A stretch of 64,000 nucleotides of DNA. Origin: Aplidium turbinatum. Its lineage: Eukaryota > Chordata > Ascidiacea > Aplousobranchia > Polyclinidae. Of this stretch, positions 1-12,690 are shown one piece after another. The stretch spans positions 23,916,477 to 23,980,476 of the forward strand of contig OU964918.1 of the NCBI GenBank assembly GCA_918807975.1. Reading direction: 5' to 3'. Numbering within the stretch: position 1 is the stretch's first letter; each line of letters begins with the position of its first letter. The position numbers were made by a program, and so were the translations under genes. The notes below the pieces were generated by a model, which worked only from the letters and a program-made list of their open reading frames with translations, did no database searches and had not been told where the DNA came from.

Positions 1-152
1 CTAAAAGTGAAAATTATTGAAAACAAATTGTCTTTTCAAAAAAATTTTTCTAAGACATTCCATACTGTGAAAAATATTTTTTTTTTGCGAAACTATCCAC
101 TTCTTTTTGTTTGAAACTAAGGTCATTAAAAATTGTCTAAGAAAGTTTTTTT

Positions 153-309
153 ACGTACTAAAAGTGAAAATTATTGAAAAAAAATTGTCTTTTCAAAAAA
201 ATTTTTCTAAGACATTTCATACAGTAAAAAATAATTTTTTTTTGCGAAACTGTCTAATTCTTTTTGTTTGAAACTAACGTCATTAAAAATTGTCTAAGAA
301 AGTTTTTTT
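153..309 (+). repeat. Representative satellite A monomer (157 bp)
   Basis: One typical unit, used here as the reference phase. By count about 33 of 157 bases are G or C (21%). Three CpG dinucleotides recur in most copies: in the TACGTA palindrome, in GCGAAAC and in AACGTCATT. A runs and T runs of 4-9 bases take up much of the unit. This copy carries the common variant CAGTAAAAA in place of CAGTGAAAA. The length is close to one nucleosome core plus a short linker, as in many known centromeric satellites, but phasing is not shown by sequence alone. Confidence 0.93.
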
Positions 310-781
310 ACGTACTAAAAGTGAAAATTATTGAAAAAAAATTGTCTTTCCAAAAAAATTTTTCTAAGACATTTCATACAGTGAAAAATAATTTTTTTTT
401 GCCAAACTATCTAATTCTTTTTGTTTGAAACTAACGTCATTAAAAATTGTCTAAGAAAGTTTTTTTACGTACTAAAAGTAAAAATTATTGAAAAAAAATT
501 GTCTTTTCAAAAAAATTTTTCTAAGACATTTCATACAGTGAAAAATAATTTTTTTTTGCGAAACTATCCAATTCTTTTTGTTTGAAACTAACGTCATTAA
601 AAATTGTCTAAGAAAGTTTTTTTACGTACTAAAAATGAAAATTATTGAAAAAAAATTGTCTTTTCAAAAAAAATTTTTCTAAGACATTTCATACAGTGAA
701 AAATAATTTTTTTTTGCGAAACTGTCTAATTTTTTTTGTTTGAAACTAACGTCATTAAAACTTGTCTAAGAAAGTTTTTTT

Positions 782-921
782 ACGTACTAAAAGTGAAAAT
801 TATTGAAAAAAGATTTTTCTAAGACATTTCATACAGTGAAAAATAATTTTTTTTTGCGAAACTATCCAATTCCTTTTGTTTGAAACTAACGTCATTAAAA
901 CTTGTCTAAGAAAGTTTTTTT
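782..921 (+). repeat. 140-bp short satellite A monomer (HOR phase marker)
   Basis: The monomer from 782 to the next TACGTACT box at 922 lacks the TTGTCTTTTCAAAAAA stretch, giving GAAAAAAGATTTTTCTAAG. The same deletion form, marked by GATTTTTC, lies at 812, 2861, 4101, 5184, 11814, 17520, 22590, 34115, 36305, 54874, 55958, 58315, 60505, 61744 and 62985. A variant with GAAATAAGATTTTTC is at 41824 and 47971. A single deletion origin followed by spread with the HORs is the simplest reading. Confidence 0.9.
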
Positions 922-2860
922 ACGTACTAAAAGTGAAAATTATTGAAAAAAAATTGTCTTTTCAAAAAAAATTTTTCTAAGACATTTCATACAGTGAAAA
1001 ATAATTTTTTTTTGCGAAACTGCCTAATTCTTTTTGTTTGAAACTAAAGTCATTAAAGCTTGTCTAAGAAAGTTTTTTTACGTACTAAAAGTGAAAATTA
1101 TTGAAAAAAAATTGTCTTTTCAAAAAAATTTTTCTAAGACATTTCATACAGTGAAAAATAATTTTTTTTTGCGGATCTGTCTAATTCTTTTTGTTTGAAA
1201 CTAACGTCATTAAAAAGTGTCTAAGAAAGTTTTTTTACGTACTAAAAGTGAAAATTATTGAAAAAAAATTGTCTTTTCAAAAAAAACTTTCTAAGACATT
1301 CCATACTGTGAAAAATATTTTTTTTTTGCGAAACTATCCAATTTTTTCTGTTTGAAACTAAGGTCATTAAAAATTGTCTAAGAAAGTTTTTTTACGTACT
1401 AAAAGTGAAAATTATTGAAAAAAAATTGTCTTTTCAAAAAAATTTTTCCAAGACATTTCATACAGTAAAAAATAATTTTTTTTTTGCGAAACTGTCTAAT
1501 TCTTTTTGTTTAAAACTAACGTCATTAAAAATTGTCTAAGAAAGTTTTTTTACGTACTAAAAGTGAAAATTATTGAAAAAAAATTGTCTTTTCAAAAAGA
1601 GTTTTCAAAAACTTTTCTAAGGCACTTCATACAGTGAAAAATAATTTTTTTTTGCCAAACTGTCTAATTCTTTTTGTTTGAAACTAACGTCATTAAAAAT
1701 TGTCTAAGAAAGTTTTTTTACGTACTAAAAGTAAAAATTATTGAAAAAAAATTGTCTTTTCAAAAAAATTTTTCTAAGACATTTCATACAGTGAAAAATA
1801 ATTTTTTTTTGCGAAACTATCCAATTCTTTTTGTTTGAAACTAACGTCATTAAAAATTGTCTAAGAAAGTTTTTTTACGTACTAAAAATGAAAATTATTG
1901 AAAAAAAATTGTCTTTTCAAAAAAAATTTTTCTAAGACATTTCATACAGTCAAAAATAATTTTTTTTGGCGAAACTGTCTAATTCTTTTTGTTTGAAACT
2001 AACGTCATTAAAAAGTGTCTAAGAAAGTTTTTTTACGTACTAAAAGTAAAAATTATTGAAAAAAAATTGTCTTTTCAAAAAAATTGTTCTAAGACATTTC
2101 ATACAGTGAAAAATAATTTTTTTTGCGAAACTGTCTAATTCTTTTTGTTTGAAACTAACGTCATTAAAAGTTGTCTAAGAAAGTTTTTTTACGTACTAAA
2201 AGTGAAAATTATTGAAAAAAAATTGTCTTTTCAAAAAATTTTTCTAAGACATTTCATAGAGTGAAAAATAATTTTTTTTTTGCGAAACTATCCAATTTTT
2301 TTTGATTGAAACTTACGTCATTAAAAATTGTCTAAGAAAGTTTTTTTACGTACTAAAAGTGAAAATTATTGAAAAAAATTTTCTTTTTAAAACAAATTTT
2401 CAAAATATTTTCTAAGACATTTCATACAGTGAAAAATATTTTTTTTTTGCGAAACTATCCAATTCTTTTTGTTTGAAACAAACGTCATTAAAAATTGTCT
2501 AAGAAAGTTTTTTTACGTACTAAAAGTAAAAATTATTGAAAAAAAATTGTCTTTTCAAAAAAATTTTTCTAAGACATTTCATACAGTGAAAAATAATTTT
2601 TTTTTGCGAAACTATCCAATTCTTTTTGTTTGAAACTAACGTCATTAAAAATTGTCTAAGAAAGTTTTTTTTACGTACTAAAAATGAAAATTATTGAAAA
2701 AAAATTGTCTTTTCAAAAAAAATTTTTCTAAGACATTTCATACAGTGAAAAATAATTTTTTTTTGCGAAACTGTCTAATTTTTTTTGTTTGAAACTAACG
2801 TCATTAAAACTTGTCTAAGAAAGTTTTTTTACGTACTAAAAGTGAAAATTATTGAAAAAA

Positions 2861-4100
2861 GATTTTTCTAAGACATTTCATACAGTGAAAAATAATTTTT
2901 TTTTGCGAAACTATCCAATTCCTTTTGTTTGAAACTAACGTCATTAAAACTTGTCTAAGAAAGTTTTTTTACGTACTAAAAGTGAAAATTATTGAAAAAA
3001 AATTGTCTTTTCAAAAAAAATTTTCTAAGACATTTCATACAGTGAAAAATAATTTTTTTTTGCGAAACTGCCTAATTCTTTTTGTTTGAAACTAAAGTCA
3101 TTAAAGCTTGTCTAAGAAAGTTTTTTTACGTACTAAAAGTAAAAATTATTGAAAACAAATTGTCTTTTCAAAAAAATTTTTCTAAGACATTTCATACAGT
3201 GAAAAATAATTTTTTTTTGCGGATCTGTCTAATTCTTTTTGTTTGAAACTAACGTCATTAAAAAGTGTCTAAGAAAGTTTTTTTACGTACTAAAAGTGAA
3301 AATTATTGAAAACAAATTGTCTTTTCAAAAAAAACTTTCTAAGACATTCCATACTGTGAAAAATATTTTTTTTTTGCGAAACTATCCACTTCTTTTTGTT
3401 TGAAACTAAGGTCATTAAAAATTGTCTAAGAAAGTTTTTTTACGTACTAAAAGTGAAAATTATTGAAAAAAAATTGTCTTTTCAAAAAAATTTTTCTAAG
3501 ACATTTCATACAGTAAAAAATAATTTTTTTTTGCGAAACTGTCTAATTCTTTTTGTTTAAAACTAACGTCATTAAAAATTGTCTAAGAAAGTTTTTTTAC
3601 GTACTAAAAGTGAAAATTATTGAAAAAAAATTGTCTTTTCAAAAAAATTTTTCTAAGACATTTCATACAGTGAAAAATAATTTTTTTTTGCCAAACTATC
3701 TAATTCTTTTTGTTTGAAACTAACGTCATTAAAAATTGTCTAAGAAAGTTTTTTTACGTACTAAAAGTAAAAATTATTGAAAAAAAATTGTCTTTTCAAA
3801 AAAATTTTTCTAAGACATTTCATACAGTGAAAAATAATTTTTTTTTGCGAAACTATCCAATTCTTTTTGTTTGAAACTAACGTCATTAAAAATTGTCTAA
3901 GAAAGTTTTTTTACGTACTAAAAATGAAAATTATTGAAAAAAAATTGTCTTTTCAAAAAAAATTTTTCTAAGACATTTCATACAGTGAAAAATAATTTTT
4001 TTTTGCGAAACTGTCTAATTTTTTTTGTTTGAAACTAACGTCATTAAAACTTGTCTAAGAAAGTTATTTTACGTACTAAAAGTGAAAATTATTGAAAAAA
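2861..4100 (+). repeat. 8-monomer HOR unit, 1240 bp
   Basis: The unit runs from the GATTTTTC marker of one 140-bp monomer to the next. Seven 157-bp monomers plus one 140-bp monomer predict 1239 bp, which agrees with the observed spacing. The same spacing recurs at 60505-61743 and 61744-62984, so this is the basic period of the subfamily at both ends of the window. Confidence 0.85.
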
Positions 4101-5183
4101 GATTTTTCTAAGACATTTCATACAGTGAAAAATAATTTTTTTTTGCGAAACTATCCAATTCCTTTTGTTTGAAACTAACGTCATTAAAACTTGTCTAAGA
4201 AAGTTTTTTACGTACTAAAAGTGAAAATTATTGAAAAAAAATTGTCTTTTCAAAAAAAATTTTTCTAAGACATTTCATACAGTGAAAAATAATTTTTTTT
4301 TGCGAAACTGCCTAATTCTTTTTGTTTGAAACTAAAGTCATTAAAGCTTGTCTAAGAAAGTTTTTTTACGTACTAAAAGTGAAAATTATTGAAAACAAAT
4401 TGTCTTTTCAAAAAAATTTTTCTAAGACATTCCATACTGTGAAAAATATTTTTTTTTTGCGAAACTATCCACTTCTTTTTGTTTGAAACTAAGGTCATTA
4501 AAAATTGTCTAAGAAAGTTTTTTTACGTACTAAAAGTGAAAATTATTGAAAAAAAATTGTCTTTTCAAAAAAATTTTTCTAAGACATTTCATACAGTAAA
4601 AAATAATTTTTTTTTGCGAAACTGTCTAATTCTTTTTGTTTGAAACTAACGTCATTAAAAATTGTCTAAGAAAGTTTTTTTACGTACTAAAAGTGAAAAT
4701 TATTGAAAAAAAATTGTCTTTTCAAAAAAATTTTTCTAAGACATTTCATACAGTGAAAAATAATTTTTTTTTGCCAAACTATCTAATTCTTTTTGTTTGA
4801 AACTAACGTCATTAAAAATTGTCTAAGAAAGTTTTTTTACGTACTAAAAGTAAAAATTATTGAAAAAAAATTGTCTTTTCAAAAAAATTTTTCTAAGACA
4901 TTTCATACAGTGAAAAATAATTTTTTTTTGCGAAACTATCCAATTCTTTTTGTTTGAAACTAACGTCATTAAAAATTGTCTAAGAAAGTTTTTTTACGTA
5001 CTAAAAATGAAAATTATTGAAAAAAAATTGTCTTTTCAAAAAAAATTTTTCTAAGACATTTCATACAGTGAAAAATAATTTTTTTTTGCGAAACTGTCTA
5101 ATTTTTTTTGTTTGAAACTAACGTCATTAAAACTTGTCTAAGAAAGTTTTTTTACGTACTAAAAGTGAAAATTATTGAAAAAA
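4101..5183 (+). repeat. 7-monomer HOR unit, 1083 bp
   Basis: This is the 8-monomer unit with one monomer lost. The GCGGATCTGTC monomer is missing, and a fused monomer joins the AACAAATTGTC start to the CCATACTGTG end. Six 157-bp monomers plus one of 140 bp predict 1082 bp. The same deleted form ends the window (from 62985) and must also begin it, since position 1 starts inside the fused monomer. A loss of one whole monomer is what unequal exchange in register produces. Confidence 0.8.
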
Positions 5184-6299
5184 GATTTTTCTAAGACATT
5201 TCATACAGTGAAAAATAATTTTTTTTTGCGAAACTATCCAATTCCTTTTGTTTGAAACTAACGTCATTAAAACTTGTCTAAGAAAGTTTTTTTACGTACT
5301 AAAAGTGAAAATTATTGAAAAAAAATTGTCTTTTCAAAAAAAATTTTTCTAAGACATTTCATACAGTGAAAAATAATTTTTTTTTGCGAAACTGCCTAAT
5401 TCTTTTTGTTTGAAACTAAAGTCATTAAAGCTTGTCTAAGAAAGTTTTTTTACGTACTAAAAGTGAAAATTATTGAAAAAAAATTGTCTTTTCAAAAAAA
5501 TTTTTCTAAGACATTTCATACAGTGAAAAATAATTTTTTTTTGCGGATCTGTCTAATTCTTTTTGTTTGAAACTAACGTCATTAAAAAGTGTCTAAGAAA
5601 GTTTTTTTACGTACTAAAAGTGAAAATTATTGAAAAAAATTGTCTTTTCAAAAAAAACTTTCTAAGACATTCCATACTGTGAAAAATATTTTTTTTTTGC
5701 GAAACTATCCAATTTTTTCTGTTTGAAACTAAGGTCATTAAAAATTGTCTAAGAAAGTTTTTTTACGTACTAAAAGTGAAAATTATTGAAAAAAAATTGT
5801 CTTTTCAAAAAAATTTTTCCAAGACATTTCATACAGTAAAAAATAATTTTTTTTTTGCGAAACTGTCTAATTCTTTTTGTTTAAAACTAACGTCATTAAA
5901 AATTGTCTAAGAAAGTTTTTTTACGTACTAAAAGTGAAAATTATTGAAAAAAAATTGTCTTTTCAAAAAGAGTTTTCAAAAACTTTTCTAAGGCATTTCA
6001 TACAGTGAAAAATAATTTTTTTTTGCCAAACTGTCTAATTCTTTTTGTTTGAAACTAACGTCATTAAAAAGTGTCTAAGAAAGTTTTTTTACGTACTAAA
6101 AGTAAAAATTATTGAAAAAAAATTGTCTTTTCAAAAAAATTGTTCTAAGACATTTCATACAGTGAAAAATAATTTTTTTTGCGAAACTGTCTAATTCTTT
6201 TTGTTTGAAACTAACGTCATTAAAAGTTGTCTAAGAAAGTTTTTTTACGTACTAAAAGTGAAAATTATTGAAAAAAAATTGTCTTTTCAAAAATTTTTC

Positions 6300-9200
6300 T
6301 AAGACATTTCATACAGTGAAAAATGATTTTTTTTTGCGAAACTGTCTAATTCTTTTTGTTTGAAACTAACGTCATTAAAAATTGTCTAAGAAAGTTTTTT
6401 TACGTACTAAAAGTGAAAATTATTGAAAAAAAATTGTCTTTTCAAAAAATTTTTCTAAGACATTTCATAGAGTGAAAAATAATTTTTTTTTTGCGAAACT
6501 ATCCAATTTTTTTTGATTGAAACTTACGTCATTAAAAATTGTCTAAGAAAGTTTTTTTACGTACTAAAAGTGAAAATTATTGAAAAAAATTTTCTTTTTA
6601 AAACAAATTTTCAAAATATTTTCTAAGACATTTCATACAGTGAAAAATATTTTTTTTTTGCGAAACTATCCAATTCTTTTTGTTTGAAACTAACGTCATT
6701 AAAAATTGTCTAAGAAAGTTTTTTTACGTACTAAAAGTGAAAATTATTGAAAAAAAATTGTCTTTTCAAAAAAATTTCTCTAAGACATTTCATACAGTGA
6801 AAAATAATTTTTTTTTGCGAAACTATGCAATTCCTTTTGTTTGAAATTAACGTCATTAAAAATTGTCTAAGAAAGTTTTTTTACGAACTGAAAGTGAAAA
6901 TTATTGAAAAAAAATTGTCTTTTCAAAAAAATTTTTCTAAGACATTTCATACAGTGAAAAATAATTTTTTTTTGCGAAACTGTCTAATTCTTTTTGTTTG
7001 AAACTAACGTCATTAAAAAGTGTCTAAGAAAGTTATTTTACGTACTAAAAGTGAAAATTATTGAAAAAAAATTGTCTTTTCAAAAAAAACTTTCTAAGAC
7101 ATTTCATACAGTGAAAAATAATTTTTTTTTGCGAAACTGTCTAATTCTTTTTGTTTGAAACTAACGTCATTAAAAATTGTCTATGAAAGTTTTTTTACGT
7201 ACTAAAAGTGAAAATTATTGAAAAAAAATTGTCTTTTCAAAAAAATTTTTCTAAGACATTTCATACAGTGAAAAATAATTTTTTTTTGCGAAACTGTCTA
7301 ATTTCTTTTGTTTGAAACTAACGTCATTTAAACTTGTCTAAGAAAGTTTTTTTTCGTACTAAAAGTGAAAATTATTGAAAAAAAAATTTTCTAAGACATC
7401 TCATACAGTGAAAAATAATTTTTTTTTGCGAAACTGTCTAATTCTTTTTGTTTGAAACTAACGTCATTAAAAATTGTCTAAGAAAGTTTTTTTACGTACT
7501 AAAAGTGAAAATTATTGAAAAAAAATTGTCTTTTCAAAAAATTTTTCTAAGACATTTCATACAGTGAAAAATAATTTTTTTTTTGCAAAACTATCCAATT
7601 CTTTTTGTTTGAAACTAACGTCATTAAAAATTGTCTAAGAAAGTTTTTTTACGTACTAAAAGTGAAAATTATTGAAAAAAATTTTCTTTTTAAAACAAAT
7701 TTTCAAAATATTTTCTAAGACATTTCATACAGTGAAAAATATTTTTTTTTTGCGAAACTATCCAATTCTTTTGTTTGAAAGTAACGTCATTAAAAATTGT
7801 CTAAGAAAGTTTTTTTACGTACTAAAAGTGAAAATTATTGAAAAAAAATTGTCTTTTTAAAAAAATTTTTCTAAGACATTTCATACAGTGAAAAATAATT
7901 TTTTTTTGCGAAACTATCCAATTCCTTTTGTTTGAAACTAACGTCATTAAAAATTGTCTAAGAAAGTTTTTTTACGAACTGAAAGTGAAAATTATTGAAA
8001 AAAATTGTCTTTTCAAAAAAAATTTTCAAAAATTTTTCTAAGACATTTCATACAGTGAAAGATAATTTTTTTTTGCGAAACTGTCTAATTCTTTTTGTTT
8101 GAAACTAACGTCATTAAAAATTGTCTAAGAAAGTTTTTTTACGTACTAAAAGTAAAAATTATTGAAAAAAAATTGTCTTTTCAAAAAAATTGTTCTAAGA
8201 CATTTCATACAGTGAAAAATAATTTTTTTTTGCGAAACTGTCTAATTCTTTTTGTTTGAAACTAACGTCATTAAAAATTGTCTAAGAAAGTTTTTTTACG
8301 TACTAAAAGTGAAAATTATTGAAAAAAAATTGTCTTTTCAAAAAATTTTTCTAAGACATTTCATACAGTGAAAAATAATTTTTTTTTTGCAAAACTATCC
8401 AATTCTATTTGTTTGAAACTTACGTCATTAAAAATTGTCTAAGAAAGTTTTTTGACGTACTAAAAGTGAAAATTATTGAAAAAAATTTTCTTTTTAAAAC
8501 AAATTTTCAAAATATTTTCTAAGACATTTCATACAGTGAAAAATATTTTTTTTTTGCGAAACTATCCAATTCTTTTTGTTTGAAACTAACGTCATTAAAA
8601 ATTGTCTAAGAAAGTTTTTTTACGTACTAAAAGTGAAAATTATTGAAAAAAAATTGTCTTTTCAAAAAAATTTTTCTAAGACATTTCATACAGTGAAAAA
8701 TAATTTTTTTTTGCGAAACTATCCAATTCCTTTTGTTTGAAACTAACGTCATTAAAAATTGTCTAGAAAAGTTTTTTTACGAACTGAAAGTGAAAATTAT
8801 TGAAAAAAAATTGTCTTTTCAAAAAAATTTTTCTAAGACATTTCATACAGTGAAAAATAATTTTTTTTTGCGAAACTGTCTAATTCTTTTTGTTTGAAAC
8901 TAACGTCATTAAAAAGTGTCTAAGAAAGTTTTTTTACGTACTAAAAGTGAAAATTATTGAAAAAAAATTGTCTTTTCAAAAAAAACTTTCTAAGACATTT
9001 CATACAGTGAAAAATAATTTTTTTTTGCGAAACTGTCTAATTCTTTTTGTTTGAAACTAACGTCATTAAAAATTGTCTAAGAAAGTTTTTTTACGTACTA
9101 AAAGTGAAAATTATTGAAAAAAAATTGTCTTTTCAAAAAATTTTTCTAAGACATTTCATAGAGTGAAAAATAATTTTTTTTTTGCGAAACTATCCAATTC

Positions 9201-10830
9201 TTTTTGTTTGAAACTTACGTCATTAAAAATTGTCTAAGAAAGTTTTTTTACGTACTAAAAGTGAAAATTATTGAAAAAAATTTTCTTTTTAAAACAAATT
9301 TTCAAAATATTTTCTAAGACATTTCATACAGTGAAAAATATTTTTTTTTTGCGAAACTATCCAATTCTTTTTGTTTGAAACTAACGTCATTAAAAATTGT
9401 CTAAGAAAGTTTTTTTACGTACTAAAAGTGAAAATTATTGAAAAAAAATTGTCTTTTCAAAAAAATTGTTCTAAGACATTTCATACAGTGAAAAATAATT
9501 TTTTTTTGCGAAACTATGCAATTCCTTTTGTTTGAAACTAACGTCATTAAAAATTGTCTAAGAAAGTTTTTTTACGAACTGAAAGTGAAAATTATTGAAA
9601 AAAAATTGTCTTTTCAAAAAAATTTTTCTAAGACATTTCATACAGTGAAAAATAATTTTTTTTTGCGAAACTGTCTAATTCTTTTTGTTTGAAACTAACG
9701 TCATTAAAAAGTGTCCAAGAAAGTTATTTTACGTACTAAAAGTGAAAATTATTGAAAAAAAATTGTCTTTTCAAAAAAAACTTTCTAAGACATTTCATAC
9801 AGTGAAAAATAATTTTTTTTTGCGAAACTGTCAAATTCTTTTTGTTTGAAACTAACGTCATTAAAAATTGTCTATGAAAGTTTTTTTACGTACTAAAAGT
9901 GAAAATTATTGAAAAAAAATTGTCTTTTCAAAAAAATTTTTCTAAGACATTTCATACAGTGAAAAATAATTTTTTTTTGCGAAACTGTCTAATTTCTTTT
10001 GTTTGAAACTAACGTCATTTAAACTTGTCTAAGAAAGTTTTTTTACGTACTAAAAGTGAAAATTATTGAAAAAAAATTTTTCTAAGACATCTCATACAGT
10101 GAAAAATAATTTTTTTTTGCGAAACTGTCTAATTCTTTTTGTTTGAAACTAACGTCATTAAAAATTGTCTAAGAAAGTTTTTTTACGTACTAAAAGTGAA
10201 AATTATTGAAAAAAAATTGTCTTTTCAAAAAATTTTTCTAAGACATTTCATACAGTGAAAAATAATTTTTTTTTTGCAAAACTATCCAATTCTTTTTGTT
10301 TGAAACTTACGTCATTAAAAATTGTCTAAGAAAGTTTTTTTACGTACTAAAAGTGAAAATTATTGAAAAAAATTTTCTTTTTAAAACAAATTTTCAAAAT
10401 ATTTTCTAAGACATTTCATACAGTGAAAAATATTTTTTTTTTGCGAAACTATCCAATTCTTTTGTTTGAAACTAACGTCATTAAAAATTGTCTAAGAAAG
10501 TTTTTTTACGTACTAAAAGTGAAAATTATTGAAAAAAAATTGTCTTTTCAAAAAAATTTTTCTAAGACATTTCATACAGTGAAAAATAATTTTTTTTTGC
10601 GAAACTATCCAATTCCTTTTGTTTGAAACTAACGTCATTAAAAATTGTCTAAGAAAGTTTTTTTACGAACTGAAAGTGAAAATTATTGAAAAAAATTGTC
10701 TTTTCAAAAAAAATTTTCAAAAATTTTTCTAAGACATTTCATACAGTGAAAAATAATTTTTTTTTGCGAAACTGTCTAATTCTTTTTGTTTGAAACTAAC
10801 GTCATTAAAAATTGTCTAAGAAAGTTTTTT
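6300..10830 (+). repeat. Satellite A domain 2: 2.69-kb HOR, about 1.7 copies
   Basis: Rare variants recur at a constant offset: CATAGAGTG at 6469 and 9159 (2690), CTATGAAAG at 7181 and 9872 (2691), then a CATTTAAACTTG monomer and a GACATCTCATAC monomer at the same offset. The period is about 17 monomers. Long monomers with AAAACAAATTTTC followed by AAAATATTTTC occur near 6600, 7690, 8495, 9290 and 10380. Blocks at 41.9-42.6 kb and 48.0-48.8 kb carry the same CTATGAAAG, CATTTAAAC, GACATCTC succession, so part of this domain was copied elsewhere. It contains no gene. Confidence 0.82.
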
Positions 10831-12574
10831 TACGTACTAAAAGTAAAAATTATTGAAAAAAAATTGTCTTTTCAAAAAATTTTTCTAAGACATTTCATAC
10901 AGTGAAAAATAATTTTTTTTTTGCAAAACTATCCAATTCTTTTTGTTTGAAACTTACGTCATTAAAAATTGTCTAAGAAAGTTTTTTGACGTACTAAAAG
11001 TGAAAATTATTGAAAAAAATTTTCTTTTTAAAACAAATTTTCAAAATATTTTCTAAGACATTTCATACAGTGAAAAATATTTTTTTTTTGCGAAACTATC
11101 CAATTCTTTTTGTTTAAAACTAACGTCATTAAAAATTGTCTAAGAAAGTTTTTTTACGTACTAAAAGTGAAAATTATTGAAAAAAAATTGTCTTTTCAAA
11201 AAAATTTTTCTAAGACATTTCATACAGTGAAAAATAATTTTTTTTTGCGAAACTATCCAATTCCTTTTGTTTGAAACTAACGTCATTAAAAATTGTCTAG
11301 AAAAGTTTTTTTACGAACTGAAAGTGAAAATTATTGAAAAAAAATTGTCTTTTCAAAAAAATTTTTCTAAGACATTTCATACAGTGAAAAATATTTTTTT
11401 TTTGCGAAACTGTCTAATTCTTTTTGTTTGAAACTAACGTCATTAAAAAGTGTCTAAGAAAGTTTTTTTACGTACTAAAAGTGAAAATTATTGAAAAAAA
11501 ATTGTCTTTTCAAAAAAAACTTTCTAAGACATTTCATACAGTGAAAAATAATTTTTTTTTGCGAAACTGTCTAATTCTTTTTGTTTGAAACTAACGTCAT
11601 TAAAAATTGTCTAAGAAAGTTTTTTTACGTACTAAAAGTAAAAATTATTGAAAAAAAATTGTCTTTTCAAAAAAATTTTTCTAAGACATTTCATACAGTG
11701 AAAAATAATTTTTTTTTGCGAAACTGTCTAATTTTTTTTGTTTGAAACTAACGTCATTAAAACTTGTCTAAGAAAGTTTTTTTACGCACTAAAAGTGAAA
11801 ATTATTGAAAAAAGATTTTTCTAAGACATTTCATACAGTGAAAAATAATTTTTTTTTGCGAAACTATCCAATTCCTTTTGTTTGAAACTAACGTCATTAA
11901 AACTTGTCTAAGAAAGTTTTTTTACGTACTAAAAGTGAAAATTATTGAAAAAAAATTGTCTTTTCAAAAAAAATTTTTCTAAGACATTTCATACAGTGAA
12001 AAATAATTTTTTTTTGCGAAACTGCCTAATTCTTTTTGTTTGAAACTAAAGTCATTAAAGCTTGTCTAAGAAAGTTTTTTTACGTACTAAAAGTGAAAAT
12101 TATTGAAAACAAATTGTCTTTTCAAAAAAATTTTTCTAAGACATTTCATACAGTGAAAAATAATTTTTTTTTGCGGATCTGTCTAATTCTTTTTGTTTGA
12201 AACTAACGTCATTAAAAAGTGTCTAAGAAAGTTTTTTTACGTACTAAAAGTGAAAATTATTGAAAAAAATTGTCTTTTCAAAAAAAACTTTCTAAAACAT
12301 TCCATACAGTGAAAAATATTTTTTTTTTGCGAAACTATCCAATTCTTTTTGTTTGAAACTAAGGTCATTAAAAATTGTCTAAGAAAGTTTTTTTACGTAC
12401 TAAAAGTGAAAATTATTGAAAAAAAATTGTCTTTTCAAAAAAATTTTTCTAAGACATTTCATACAATAAAAAATAATTTTTTTTGCGAAACTGTCTAATT
12501 CTTTTTGTTTAAAACTAACGTCATTAAAAATTGTCTAAGAAAGTTTTTTTACGTACTAAAAGTGAAAATTATTG

Positions 12575-12690
12575 AAAAAAAATTGTTTTTTCAAAAAGAA
12601 TTTTCAAAAACTTTTCTAAGGCATTTCATACAGTGAAAAATAATTTTTTTTGGCGAAAAATAATTTTTTTTTGCGAAACTGTCTAATTCT
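12575..12690 (+). repeat. Marker monomer with a 21-bp internal duplication
   Basis: In this monomer GAAAAATAATTTTTTTTGGC is followed at once by a second GAAAAATAATTTTTTTTTGC, so the stretch between CAGT and GCGAAACT is doubled. It also carries CAAAAAGAATTTTCAAAAAC and TAAGGCATTTC. The same doubled monomer occurs at 18357, 23427, 37458 and 43125 (position of TGGCG), which ties the 5.07-kb HOR and the 6.15-kb HOR to a common source. Confidence 0.9.

Larger units (their letters stand above)
1..6300 (+). repeat. Satellite A domain 1: 7- and 8-monomer HORs
   Basis: The repeating order is: the 140-bp short monomer; one with CTGCCTAATTC and AAAGCTTGTC; one with GCGGATCTGTC; one with CCATACTGTG and AAGGTCATT; one with CAGTAAAAA; one with GCCAAACTATC; one with AGTAAAAATT; one with AAAATGAAAATT. 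The short-monomer markers fall at 812, 2861, 4101 and 5184, giving spacings of 2049, 1240 (eight monomers) and 1083 (seven monomers). On a larger scale 1-1690 repeats as 4373-6061 (markers 97/4469, 812/5184, 1173/5545, 1593/5964; offset 4371-4372). After about 6062 the two copies fall out of phase by roughly two monomers. Confidence 0.85.

Noticed and set aside
153-160. TACGTA palindrome and AACGTCATT (half of a CRE-like site) as regulatory sites
   Set aside because: They occur in nearly every monomer as part of the repeat. Nothing but repetition suggests regulation.
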